Source: Frateuria_A sp035943815
Lineage (GTDB): Bacteria; Pseudomonadota; Gammaproteobacteria; Xanthomonadales; Rhodanobacteraceae
Length of the DNA: 64,000 nt
Reading direction: 5' to 3'
Assembly: GCF_035943815.1 (NCBI RefSeq)
Contig: NZ_DASZBU010000015.1
Span: 440,386-504,385, forward strand
Made by a program: the position numbers and the translations under genes. The stretch's first letter is position 1. Each line of letters begins with the position of its first letter. This document shows, piece after piece, positions 42,006 to 50,633 of this stretch. The notes under the pieces are model-generated. The model was given only the letters and a program-made list of their open reading frames with translations. It ran no database searches and was not told where the DNA came from.

Positions 42006-43340
42006 ATGCAGGATGAGCGCTTGCCGCGCGCACCGATCCGATTGCCAGGCGAGCTGATCGACTGGCTGACTCGCCCGTTCCTGCGCTTCATGCGCATCGA
42101 GGCCGGCGCCGGCGCGATGCTGCTGCTGGCCGCCATGGCCGCATTGGTGCTGTCGAACTCGCCGTTGGCGCAATCCTTCGACAGGTTTTGGGCCACGCCC
42201 ATGGGCGTGCGGCTGGGGCCCATCGAGCTGGTCCGCTCGTTCAAAGGATGGATCAACGATGCGCTGATGACCCTGTTCTTCTTCCTCGTCGCGCTGGAAC
42301 TGAAACGCGAGCTGGTGCTTGGCGAGCTGCGCAAGCCGCGAGTGGCTGCGCTGTCGATCGCGGGCGCGTTGGGCGGCATGCTGGTGCCCGCGAGCCTCTA
42401 CCTGCTGCTTCTGTCGGGCCGTCCCAGCGCGGCAGGCTGGGGCACCGTCATGGCCACCGACACTGCCTTCGTGAGCGGCTGCCTGGCGTTGCTCGGCACG
42501 CGCATCCCCAAGCGGTTGCGGGTCTTCATGCTTTCGCTCGCCATCGTCGACGACATCGGGGCAGTGCTCGTGGTCGCGATCGGCTATAGCCACGCGATCA
42601 ACTGGCAGGCGCTCGCGCTGGCGGCGCTGGGTCTGGTCGCGATACGCGCGTTGGCTTGGGCGGGATTGCGAAGCCTTCCACTCTACTTCGCAATCGGCGC
42701 CGCGGTCTGGGTCGCGGTGGACGCATCCGGCGTGCATGCAACGATCACCGGGGTCATCCTCGGCCTGATGACCCCGGCCCGGCCCTGGGTCAGCGCCGAT
42801 CGCCTGTACGCCATATTGCGCCAAGTGGTTGCGCACCCTGCCGCGGACCGCGGCAGCGGCCCGACGCGCGACCGCCAGACCGTGTTGCTGGCCGAGATCG
42901 CCGCGCGCGAAACTCTCTCCCCCGTCGAAAGGCTCGAGCTCGGCCTGCACCCTTGGGTGGCGTTCGTGATCATGCCGCTGTTCGCCCTCGCCAACGCCGG
43001 GCTTGTGCTCTCACGGCAGCATCTCGGGGGGCCGATCACCTGGGCGGTGTTCGCCGGATTCGCATTGGGCAAGCCGGTGGGGGTATTCACATTCAGCTGG
43101 ATTGCGGTGCGCCTGGGCATCGCCACACGCCCGCCGGACCTCGACTGGCGCATGCTGGCAGGCGGCGGCCTGCTCGCGGGCATCGGGTTCACCATGGCCA
43201 TGTTCATCGCCAACCTGGCCTTTCGGGAAAGCGAGCTTGCCAGCGCCAAGCTGGGGATATTCCTGGCATCGGGATGTGCCGGACTCGCGGGACTGGCGGT
43301 GCTGTGGAGGTCAAAAAAGCCACCAGCAAGGGCCAACTAG
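42006..43340 (+). CDS. nhaA: Na+/H+ antiporter NhaA
   Basis: A 444-residue inner-membrane antiporter with about 12 helices. TMs near the start are GAMLLLAAMAALVLS and LMTLFFFLVALELKRE. The ion-binding DD pair is in LSIVDDIGAVLVVAIGYS, and a GVHATITGVILGL helix follows; it ends with GCAGLAGLAVLW. It exchanges Na+ or Li+ for protons. It stands alone between the desaturase and the kinase, 400 nt from the former, inside the dusA island, which is unusual for this housekeeping function. Confidence 0.94.
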   Translation: MQDERLPRAPIRLPGELIDWLTRPFLRFMRIEAGAGAMLLLAAMAALVLSNSPLAQSFDRFWATPMGVRLGPIELVRSFKGWINDALMTLFFFLVALELKRELVLGELRKPRVAALSIAGALGGMLVPASLYLLLLSGRPSAAGWGTVMATDTAFVSGCLALLGTRIPKRLRVFMLSLAIVDDIGAVLVVAIGYSHAINWQALALAALGLVAIRALAWAGLRSLPLYFAIGAAVWVAVDASGVHATITGVILGLMTPARPWVSADRLYAILRQVVAHPAADRGSGPTRDRQTVLLAEIAARETLSPVERLELGLHPWVAFVIMPLFALANAGLVLSRQHLGGPITWAVFAGFALGKPVGVFTFSWIAVRLGIATRPPDLDWRMLAGGGLLAGIGFTMAMFIANLAFRESELASAKLGIFLASGCAGLAGLAVLWRSKKPPARAN

Positions 43341-43470
43341 CCGCGCGAAAGGCCCGTGGCGCTAAGCTGGCGGTCGTCGATCCTCGGCAAGCGCAGCCTT
43401 GTTCGAAGGACTGGACAGCACGGCGGAGTCCGCTCGGGGCCCGCTCCCCTCACGCTGCGAGGGCACTCTT

Positions 43471-44607
43471 TTGAAACTTTCGACTTTCATCCGGTACCAC
43501 ATCGAATCCATCCTTGCGCAATGGGACGCTTTCGCGCGAGAGAACACTCCGCAGCCGGGGCTGCTTTCGAATGAAGCACTTCGCGACCATGCACGCCAGA
43601 TGCTTGCAGCGATTGCCGACGACATGGAGACCGAGCAGACCGACCCCGAGCAACGGCGCAAGTCCCAAGGGCACGGGCCAAAGGTGGAGAGCGAAGAAAG
43701 TGCCGCGGCCGAACACGGCAAGAGCCGGCATCTGCACAAATACACGCTGTTGCAGCTGAGTGCGGAATTCCGCTCCCTCAGGGCCGCCGTCCTGCGACTG
43801 TGGGAGCCCTACATGGAGCATGCCGATGTCGACGCACTGCATGAGGTGATCCGCTTCAATGAGGGAATCGATCAGGCACTGGCCGAATCGATCAAGGGGT
43901 GGACGAGGCACACAGGGGACACGCGGAACCTGTTCCTGGCCGTGCTCGGTCACGATTTGCGCTCCCCGCTGGCGAGCATCGCTCTCGCCGGGGAGATGCT
44001 GGCGGAGCCATCGCTGTCAACTGAGGATATCGGCGCGTTGGCATCCACCGTGACCCGTGCGAGTCGGATCATGTCCCACATGATCAACGACCTGATGGGC
44101 TATGCCAGTAACCAACTCGGAGGGGGCATACCCCAGCACCCCGAGCCTTGCGATTTGCTGGAACCGCTCAACGACGCGATCGCCGATGCCACCGCCACCT
44201 ATCCAGGTGCACGCTTCGAACTGCACGCGCCTGCCAGGCTAAACGGCCATTACGATAGGGGTCGCCTGTACCAGATGTTCCTCAACCTGCTGGTCAACGC
44301 CGCGCGCCACGGTGCAGAAGGATGCCCGGTTGTTGTCGAGGCTGGCGGCCGATCTACCGGGTACGTGGTGAGCGTTACCAACAAGGGCGAACCGATACCC
44401 GCAGCGGCGCTGGAGTCCATCTTTCAGCCGCTGGTCCAATTGACCGAGGAAGACCACGTCACGCGCCCACCGACTAGCCTGGGCCTGGGCCTTTTCATTG
44501 CACGCAAGATCGCCGAAGGGCACGGCGGCGGCATCCAGGTGACGTCGAATCACTCCGACGGCACCCGGTTCACCGTCGCGCTGCCTAATAAGGCATCGAA
44601 AGCATGA
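43471..44607 (+). CDS. Soluble sensor histidine kinase with RsbRD-type N-terminus
   Basis: About 378 residues. The N-terminus (LKLSTFIRYHIESILAQWDAF) resembles the RsbRD N-terminal domain of stress sensors. The HisKA part has His161 in FLAVLGHDLRSPLAS, the N box is LLVNAARHG and the last G box GLGLGLFIARK. No membrane segment is seen. The TTG at 43471 has GAGGG upstream and begins the conserved domain; an upstream TTG at 43399 is possible. No response regulator is next to it. Confidence 0.85.
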   Translation: MKLSTFIRYHIESILAQWDAFARENTPQPGLLSNEALRDHARQMLAAIADDMETEQTDPEQRRKSQGHGPKVESEESAAAEHGKSRHLHKYTLLQLSAEFRSLRAAVLRLWEPYMEHADVDALHEVIRFNEGIDQALAESIKGWTRHTGDTRNLFLAVLGHDLRSPLASIALAGEMLAEPSLSTEDIGALASTVTRASRIMSHMINDLMGYASNQLGGGIPQHPEPCDLLEPLNDAIADATATYPGARFELHAPARLNGHYDRGRLYQMFLNLLVNAARHGAEGCPVVVEAGGRSTGYVVSVTNKGEPIPAAALESIFQPLVQLTEEDHVTRPPTSLGLGLFIARKIAEGHGGGIQVTSNHSDGTRFTVALPNKASKA

Positions 44608-44824
44608 CCCCGCTAACTCGCCTGCTAATGTTCCCTTGCGCAGCGCAAGAACTTAAGTGGCTGCAGGCTCGTTGAGATCACTCTAGGTTCCAACGGTCTC
44701 GAACAGCATCGCGCCGACGTACTCAATGGCGAGGCTGCAAGCCGGTAGATGCGCGCCGTTGCAGCATCCTTGCGTATTCATCGCCCACTGACATGGACCC
44801 AGGCGCGCGAGGGACGGCTCGTGG

Positions 44825-45184
44825 TCAAGTCGCTCCTGAACTTGCCCGGGCGTACCGAAGTGCGTCGCTCAAGTTGTCGTAGCGGTATTCGCCGTAGCAG
44901 AATTTCGCCGCGTCGATGCGGGTCACGCCCAACGCGTCCATCTCCTCTTGTTCCTCAGTCGAGGCTGCTTGCCCTTGTGCGCCCGTGCGTTCTCCGGGCA
45001 CGTCCAAGCTACTCAATTTGCTTAGGACAGCGCAGTACAATTCAACGGCCTGGTCGGCCGCCATTGCCACGTTATCGGCGGTTTGGAGCGTAAAACCCTG
45101 ACCAATCAGTGCCGCTGCCATCGTTGCAGCGATCTGCTTGTCTGAAGGGTCGCCGTCGTTTTTGCGGCACCATTCGTTAGCCAT
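44825..45184 (-). CDS. Hypothetical protein
   Basis: About 119 residues from ATG 45184 (MANEWCRKND ...), or 122 from 45193. The sequence is a helical soluble protein (AATMAAALIGQGFTLQTADNVAMAADQAVELYCAVL) with an acidic C-terminus (ARYDNLSDALRYARA-like end). No family is recognised. It is the last supportable gene of the island. The gap to its left (44608-44824) shows nothing. Confidence 0.5.
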   Translation of the reverse strand: MANEWCRKNDGDPSDKQIAATMAAALIGQGFTLQTADNVAMAADQAVELYCAVLSKLSSLDVPGERTGAQGQAASTEEQEEMDALGVTRIDAAKFCYGEYRYDNLSDALRYARASSGAT

Positions 45185-45997
45185 TGCGTTCACCAGGTAG
45201 TCGATGCGTCACTGAAGCCAGGCGATTTGGGGGCACCTCGATCCGCGGTTGCGCCAGTCCGCTCCCATCCGTCGACAGCGACTGGCCGATTCTGGTTCAT
45301 CCGTCAGAGGCTGTACCTCAAGTCGCCGAAGCGGCCTGGATCCGAGATGCCGGTCGAGATGGCGGTAGCTTGCCCTTCAAGCCGATGACAGGCGGCCATC
45401 TCGGCGTTCAGAGATCGCCTAGAGGTCGCGAGGCCGTCCGTTCACGAGCGCAGCGAACCGATCTGGGATCTCAATCTCAGTAACTCGGGCAACGCAGCTA
45501 CCGCCCATTGGCACTGGACAAGCGAACTCACGCTTGCTTGCCTTCCTTCCGCGTTTTGAAGCCCGCGCAATTCACAGGTCCGCGGGAATGTCAGAAGGGA
45601 CGGTGCGCTGTCGCATGTGACAGCTCGGTGAGCTGCTATCGCGGTTTGCTGTTTGCATTGCGTGCAACCGCCCGCCCGACTTGGCTATGGCATTAGCCTA
45701 CCTGGATGACGAGGCGCCATTGGCGTTCTCCCTTTGAGCCGGCATCGACCTCAAGCTTCCATATTCTGTCGAGAAGCCGAAAACGGTGGAGAGGGATGCG
45801 ATCGTCCGCTTCGGGTCGGAAGCCGCCGCCGTAGCGGCGAGCTGGCGGTGCGGCGTTTGCCTCAGCGTGAGGCGGGCATCTGCAGGTGCGATAGCTTCGA
45901 CGCACCATTCCCATAAGCATTAGTGCAACACAGGTGCTACACGACCAAAAGTTCCGCCAGCAAAGCCTTTTCACGCCGACTTGTTTAGGCTCTATCG
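45185..45997. other. Island right end without a convincing gene
   Basis: About 800 nt. No frame has both a good start and plausible composition. Near its right end, GTGCTACA (45934-45941) and a related GTGCAACA (45923-45930) match the octamers next to attL. Confidence 0.4.
45934..45941. promoter_or_regulatory. Octamer GTGCTACA near attR
   Basis: Identical to the octamer cluster at 18421-18466, located 57 nt inside the right repeat. It supports pairing of the two ends as one element. Confidence 0.5.
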
Positions 45998-46029
45998 GTC
46001 CAGTCCATCATCGGGGCGACGCAGAGGCG
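45998..46029. repeat. Right attachment repeat (attR) of the dusA island
   Basis: The same 32 bp as 18286-18317, in the same orientation, with flanks differing on both sides. To its right lies the native first exon-like start of dusA; to its left the island. Confidence 0.9.
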
Positions 46030-46059
46030 GAAGTCGGCTGGGGCAAGGGGCGCGCTCAT
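45998..46059 (-). pseudogene. dusA: Stranded native dusA 5' end
   Basis: The minus strand reads MSAPLAPADFRLCVAPMMDWTDRA from ATG 46059 and leaves dusA at the island edge. This is the original start with its leader region (46060-46215), cut from the gene body by the integration. It has no downstream coding part, so it makes at most a short peptide. Confidence 0.85.
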
Positions 46060-46215
46060 GCTCCTATTGTACGGGGACGGCCTCGCGGCACCTGCCTTGC
46101 GACTGCATGGCCGCGGACGAGCCAGGCCAATCGCCCGGTTGCTCAGCTGATCCTGCCACGCTGCCCGCGGCGCCAGATCCGCCTTCTCTACCGGGTTCAA
46201 CAGGTGTATTTACCT

Positions 46216-46234
46216 TGTGCTAACGTCTAGCACA
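46216..46234. promoter_or_regulatory. Palindrome in the exopolysaccharide operon leader
   Basis: TGTGCTA (46216-46222), acgtc, TAGCACA (46228-46234), a perfect 7-bp dyad 24 nt before the first gene start at 46258. It may be an operator for the polysaccharide operon. The interval 46060-46257 has no gene. Confidence 0.5.
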
Positions 46235-46257
46235 CAGTTTCGGGGGAATGGACGACC

Positions 46258-46881
46258 ATGAAGCACCTGGGGCGATTCGCAGCGCTGCTGCTTTTTCTTA
46301 TACTGACCGGTTGCGCCTCGACCGCTGGGTCGACACAGGCGCCCAAGCTCGACGCGCAGGCCATGGCCGTCAGCACCTACCGCATCGGGGTGGACGACCA
46401 GTTGCAGGTGTCGGTCTGGCACAACCCCGACCTCAGCGTTGCCGTGCCGGTGCGCCCGGATGGCCGCATCACGGTGCCGTTGATCGGGGACGTGCAGGCA
46501 GGCGGCCAGACGCCCGAGGAAGTGGCCGCAACCATCCGCGACAAGCTCAAGGCCTACGTGCGCGACCCGCAGGTCGCGGTGATCCTGACCCAGCTGCGCA
46601 GCCACGAATACCTGTCGCGCGTACGCGTGACCGGCGCCGTGCGCACTCCGGTTTCGCTGCCGTACCGGCAGGGCATGACCGTGCTGGACGTAGTGCTGGC
46701 CGCCGGCGGGATCACCGAGTTCGCCTCGCCCGACCGCACCGAGCTCTATCGCCATGCCGGCGAGGGCGCCAGCCAGTCCTACGCGGTCCAGCTGGCCAAG
46801 ATCCTCGAACGCGGCGAGATGGCCACCAACTATCCGCTGCAGCCGGGCGATGTGATCACGGTACCGCAGCGCGCGTTCTAA
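46258..46881 (+). CDS. Wza/GumB-like polysaccharide export lipoprotein
   Basis: A 207-residue outer-membrane lipoprotein. The lipobox LTGC has Cys19. The mature part has the Poly_export domain (YRIGVDDQLQVSVWHNPDLS ... PDGRITVPLIGDV) and one SLBB domain (VRVTGAVRTPVSLPYRQGMTVLDVV). The short size fits EpsE-type exporters of exosortase-A loci rather than full Wza. It provides the outer-membrane gate for polymer export. It leads an operon of six genes. Confidence 0.9.
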   Translation: MKHLGRFAALLLFLILTGCASTAGSTQAPKLDAQAMAVSTYRIGVDDQLQVSVWHNPDLSVAVPVRPDGRITVPLIGDVQAGGQTPEEVAATIRDKLKAYVRDPQVAVILTQLRSHEYLSRVRVTGAVRTPVSLPYRQGMTVLDVVLAAGGITEFASPDRTELYRHAGEGASQSYAVQLAKILERGEMATNYPLQPGDVITVPQRAF

Positions 46882-46921
46882 GGACGCGCGAGGGGGGACC
46901 TCAGGGAGGAGTGGCGAGGCC

Positions 46922-48469
46922 ATGAACGAACAACCAACCTCGATCCAGGCGTTGCTGCCGGTACTGGCGGAGGAAGGCCGCCGGCGCCGTATCGCGCTCG
47001 GGCTGGCCTTCGCGGCGATCGCGCTGGCCGCGCTGGTGGCCGGTGTGCTGTGGCCCAAGAAGTACGAAGCCTCCACCACCATCCTGGTGCAGGAGAGCAA
47101 CATCATCGCGCCGCTGATGCAGGGCGCCGCCACGCCCACCGCCAACGCGAACCGCGCCGGCATCGCCCGCGCGGTGATCCTGAGCCGCAAAGTGATGGAC
47201 CAGGTGCTGGTCGGCGGCGGCTGGATGGCCAGCCACCCGACCCCGGTGCAGGTGGACAACATCATCCACGGCATCAAGGCACGCACCAGCGTGCAGTTCT
47301 CGCGCGACAACCTGCTGACCATCAGCTACTACGACTCCGATCCTGAGCGCACCTACGAGGTCACGCGCCTGTTCGGGCAACTGTTCATCAGCGAAAGCCT
47401 GGCCTCCAAGCAGCGCGAGAGCCGCGAGGCATTCGAATTCATCGACAACCAGGTCGAGGCCTACAGGCTCAAGCTCACCAGCGCCGAGGAAAAGCTCAAG
47501 GCCTACCGCGAGAACAACGCCGACGCGCGTCCCGGCAGCGATGCCGCAACCGCCGCGCGCGTCAACGAGTTGCGCTCGCAGGTGGAAAACGCGCGCATGG
47601 ACCTGATGGAGAAGCGCTCGCAGGAGGCCTCCCTGGTGGCGCAGCTGTCCGGCGAATCGGAAGTGAATTCGGTGCAGACCACCGAGGGCTTCTACCGCAC
47701 GCAGCTGGCCGACCTGCAGGCGCAGTTGGACAAGCTGCTGCTCACCTACACCGACGACTACCCCGACGTGGTGCGCGTGCGCCACCAGATGCAGGACCTG
47801 CAGCAACAGATGGCGCAGGCCTCTCGGCGCAAGGCGTCGCCGGTGCCCACCGGCGCGCCCTCGCTGGACGCAAACGTGCAGTTCAACCCGCTCTACCAGC
47901 AACTCAAGAGCAACCTGTCGGCCCTGCGCGGCGACATCGCCGCCACCACCGCACGCATGAATGCCAGCCAGGCCATGCTGGAGCAGGAACTGGAGCGCAG
48001 CCGCCGCATCGCCGGCTCGGAAAACGCCACCGCCGAGCTGACCCGGGACTACGACGTCAACCGCGACGTCTACCAGGATCTGCTCAAGCGTCGCGAGAAC
48101 GCGCGCGTGTCGATGAACCTGGATGCCAAGCAGCAGGGGCTGACCTTCATCGTGCAGAACCCGGCGATCATGCCGCTGACGCCTACCGGCCTGCGCTTCA
48201 TGCACTTCGGGCTGGCGGGCATCGCACTGGGCCTGGCGTTGCCGCTGGGCTTGCTGTTCGGCATCGCCCGGTTCGACCCGCGGGTCCGCTCGGCCGAGCA
48301 ACTCGAACGGCTCACCGGTCTGCCCACGCTGGCCACGGTGCCCTACTACGCCACGCTGCAGGACCGGCGCCGCCAGCGCCTGGGCAGCCTCGCGCTGCTG
48401 GTCATTCTGGCAGTGGTCGGCGCGGCGTATCTGGTCGTCTTCGTGCTCAAGCTCAAGGGGGCGGCATGA
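46922..48469 (+). CDS. Wzz/GumC-like chain-length determinant (EpsF-type)
   Basis: A 515-residue inner-membrane protein. TM near residues 22-43, Wzz domain (about 40-130), a long periplasmic coiled coil (about 175-400, with repeats rich in Glu/Gln/Ala), then TM segments at about 424-447 and 490-512. It controls polymer length and works with the tyrosine kinase-like protein encoded right after it. The next gene overlaps by ATGA. The third TM is typical for exosortase-A-associated members. Confidence 0.88.
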   Translation: MNEQPTSIQALLPVLAEEGRRRRIALGLAFAAIALAALVAGVLWPKKYEASTTILVQESNIIAPLMQGAATPTANANRAGIARAVILSRKVMDQVLVGGGWMASHPTPVQVDNIIHGIKARTSVQFSRDNLLTISYYDSDPERTYEVTRLFGQLFISESLASKQRESREAFEFIDNQVEAYRLKLTSAEEKLKAYRENNADARPGSDAATAARVNELRSQVENARMDLMEKRSQEASLVAQLSGESEVNSVQTTEGFYRTQLADLQAQLDKLLLTYTDDYPDVVRVRHQMQDLQQQMAQASRRKASPVPTGAPSLDANVQFNPLYQQLKSNLSALRGDIAATTARMNASQAMLEQELERSRRIAGSENATAELTRDYDVNRDVYQDLLKRRENARVSMNLDAKQQGLTFIVQNPAIMPLTPTGLRFMHFGLAGIALGLALPLGLLFGIARFDPRVRSAEQLERLTGLPTLATVPYYATLQDRRRQRLGSLALLVILAVVGAAYLVVFVLKLKGAA

Positions 48470-49254
48470 AACCGTCGGACGAATCGCTGCTGCCCGATCC
48501 CGTGCGGGCGGACGACCTGGATATGGGCGAGCCGGACGGCGAGGCCGGCCTGCCGCGGACGATGCCGGGCGCGACCATTGCCCGGATGGCCGAGAGCCGT
48601 GCGCTGGCGCCACAGCAGCTCGAACAGCGCCGGCTGATCCATCGCGAGGCTGCAGGCCGCGCGCAGTCGGACACCTTCCGTGAGATCCGTACCCGCCTGC
48701 TGGGCCTGGCCGGCGACCGCAACTTCAGCACGCTGGTGGTCGCCGTCAGCCCGCGCTCGGGCGCCAGCTTCGTAGCGCGCAACCTGGCCGCGGCCTTCGC
48801 CTTCGACGAGGCCAGGACCAGCCTGCTGATCGACTGCAACCTGCGCTATCCCGAGCAGCACCGCGCGCTGGGCGTCGACCCGGCCGACGGTGGCCTGATC
48901 GATTACCTGGAACACCCCGGACAGGGCATCCGCTCGAAGATCTACGCCACCGGCGTGCCACGCCTGCGGCTGATCCCGGTGGGCGGGGCGCGCGAGAACA
49001 GTGGCGAATACTTCTCCTCCTTCCGCATGCGGGCCTTGCTCGAATCGCTGCGCACCCGCTATCCGGACCGTTACCTGTTCCTCGATGGCCCCGCCATCAA
49101 GGGTTCGCCGGATGCGCGGATCCTGTCCGACCTGGCCGACTTCGTGGTGGTGGTAGCCGGCTACGGCCGCGACACGCCCGCCGCGATCAGCCAGGCAGCG
49201 GCCCATTTCGAGCCGGAGAAGCTGGCCGGCGTGGTGTTCAACCAGGCGCCCTGA
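48466..49254 (+). CDS. CpsD/BY-kinase-like protein with degenerate P-loop
   Basis: A 262-residue protein of the MinD/ParA-like BY-kinase fold. The Walker A position is SPRSGASF (95-102), lacking the GK[ST] Lys and Gly. The A' motif is LLIDCNLR (120-127, Asp123) and Walker B is LFLDGP (204-209). There is no C-terminal tyrosine cluster. The loss of the phosphate-binding Lys suggests that it does not autophosphorylate. It likely helps the chain-length determinant as a structural partner. It is coupled to the preceding gene. Confidence 0.82.
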   Translation: MKPSDESLLPDPVRADDLDMGEPDGEAGLPRTMPGATIARMAESRALAPQQLEQRRLIHREAAGRAQSDTFREIRTRLLGLAGDRNFSTLVVAVSPRSGASFVARNLAAAFAFDEARTSLLIDCNLRYPEQHRALGVDPADGGLIDYLEHPGQGIRSKIYATGVPRLRLIPVGGARENSGEYFSSFRMRALLESLRTRYPDRYLFLDGPAIKGSPDARILSDLADFVVVVAGYGRDTPAAISQAAAHFEPEKLAGVVFNQAP

Positions 49255-49325
49255 GGCCCACGGCGGCAAGCCAGGCAGCTTGGCCGGATGCTTCCCCGCC
49301 GCACGATCCACAGCAGGAGGCACGC

Positions 49326-50633
49326 ATGCTCCCATCCAAACGGCTCGCCGGTGCCGTCACGCTGGCCCTGACGCTTGCAGCGGGTCCGGCCGTGGCAGGC
49401 CAGTTCGACTACTCGCTCTATGCAGGCGTCGAGCACAGCGACAACATCAACCTGAGCGCCACCGCGCCGGTCAGCCAGTCGGTGCTGGTTCCGGGCCTCG
49501 GCTTCGGCTACGTGGAACAGGGCGCCACCCTGCAGGCGCACGTGACGGGCGGCGCGGAGTACCGCGACTACCTCGGTGGCGCCTATGCCAACCAGAAGTT
49601 CGGCGAGCTGGCTGGCGTGGCGGACTGGACGATCCTGCCCGAGCGGCTGGACTTCGTCGCACAGGACTACGCCAGCGTGCAACCGCTGTCCACGCTCTCC
49701 AGCGACGCGCCGGGCAACCAGCAGCAGACCAACGTACTGACCCTGGGGCCCACCCTGCACTTCGATCTCGGCCGCGCAGTACGTGGCCAGGCCGAGCTGC
49801 ACTACATCGGCAGCCACGCCTCGCGCGCCACCCAGTTCAACTCCTCGCGCGGCGAGGGCGCGCTGCGGTTGGCGCGTGACATCTCGCCGATCAGCGAGCT
49901 GTCGCTCAACCTCGAAAGCGAGCAGGTGGCTTTCGACGAGCCGAGCGAGATCGACTACCGCCGCGACCGGCTGTTTTTCCGCTACGCGCACAAGCTGGCG
50001 CACATGGACATGGACGTGGCCGCGGGCTGGTCGCACGTGCGCTTCGACGACGGCCGCACCACCTCCGACCCGCTGGTGCGCGCCAGCGCCAACTGGCAGG
50101 CCACTGCCCGCAACACGCTCGGGGTTTCCTATACGCGCGACTATTCCGATGCGGCGCAGGAGCTCCTGGCCATGGCGGACCCGGTGCAGGGCGGCGTCCG
50201 CCCCAGCGCACCGGCGAGCATCCAGACCGGCGGCGCGGTGATCGCCTCGGCGGCGTACCTGGAGCGGCGCGTGCGCGGCTACTACGGCTTCGGTGGCGAG
50301 CGCCTGACGGCGAGCCTGTCGCCGTGGTACCGCAAGCTGCACTACATCGAAGGCGTCAATCCCGACCAGACCGGCCGCGGCGGAGACGCCGGCCTGAACT
50401 ATCGCGTGCGCGAGCGGCTGACGCTCTGGGCGTTCGCCAACGTCGAGCGGATCAACTACCAGGTGCTGGCGCGGCGCGACACCACGCGCAACCTCGGCAT
50501 CGGCCTGCGCCAGGCCTACAACAGCCACTGGAGCTGGCGCCTGTCGCTGGTGGACCGGCGCCGTACCAGCACTGCCCCGGGCGGCCGCTACCACGCGAAG
50601 GAAGCCTATTTCGGGATCGTCTACCAGCGATGA
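49326..50633 (+). CDS. Exopolysaccharide operon outer-membrane beta-barrel, EpsL/TIGR03016-like
   Basis: A 435-residue protein with a signal peptide (MLPSKRLAGAVTLALTLAAGPAVA) followed by FDYSLYAGVEHSDNINLS and many alternating beta strands (to about residue 435, ending in FGIVYQR). It matches the outer-membrane barrel proteins of exosortase-linked exopolysaccharide operons, which may form the secretin-like or export pore. It is followed by overlap with the first hydrolase gene. Confidence 0.8.
   Translation: MLPSKRLAGAVTLALTLAAGPAVAGQFDYSLYAGVEHSDNINLSATAPVSQSVLVPGLGFGYVEQGATLQAHVTGGAEYRDYLGGAYANQKFGELAGVADWTILPERLDFVAQDYASVQPLSTLSSDAPGNQQQTNVLTLGPTLHFDLGRAVRGQAELHYIGSHASRATQFNSSRGEGALRLARDISPISELSLNLESEQVAFDEPSEIDYRRDRLFFRYAHKLAHMDMDVAAGWSHVRFDDGRTTSDPLVRASANWQATARNTLGVSYTRDYSDAAQELLAMADPVQGGVRPSAPASIQTGGAVIASAAYLERRVRGYYGFGGERLTASLSPWYRKLHYIEGVNPDQTGRGGDAGLNYRVRERLTLWAFANVERINYQVLARRDTTRNLGIGLRQAYNSHWSWRLSLVDRRRTSTAPGGRYHAKEAYFGIVYQR

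Noticed and set aside
45693..45974. A 93-residue minus-strand frame near the island right end
   Set aside because: Weak start and odd composition; no support beyond being open.
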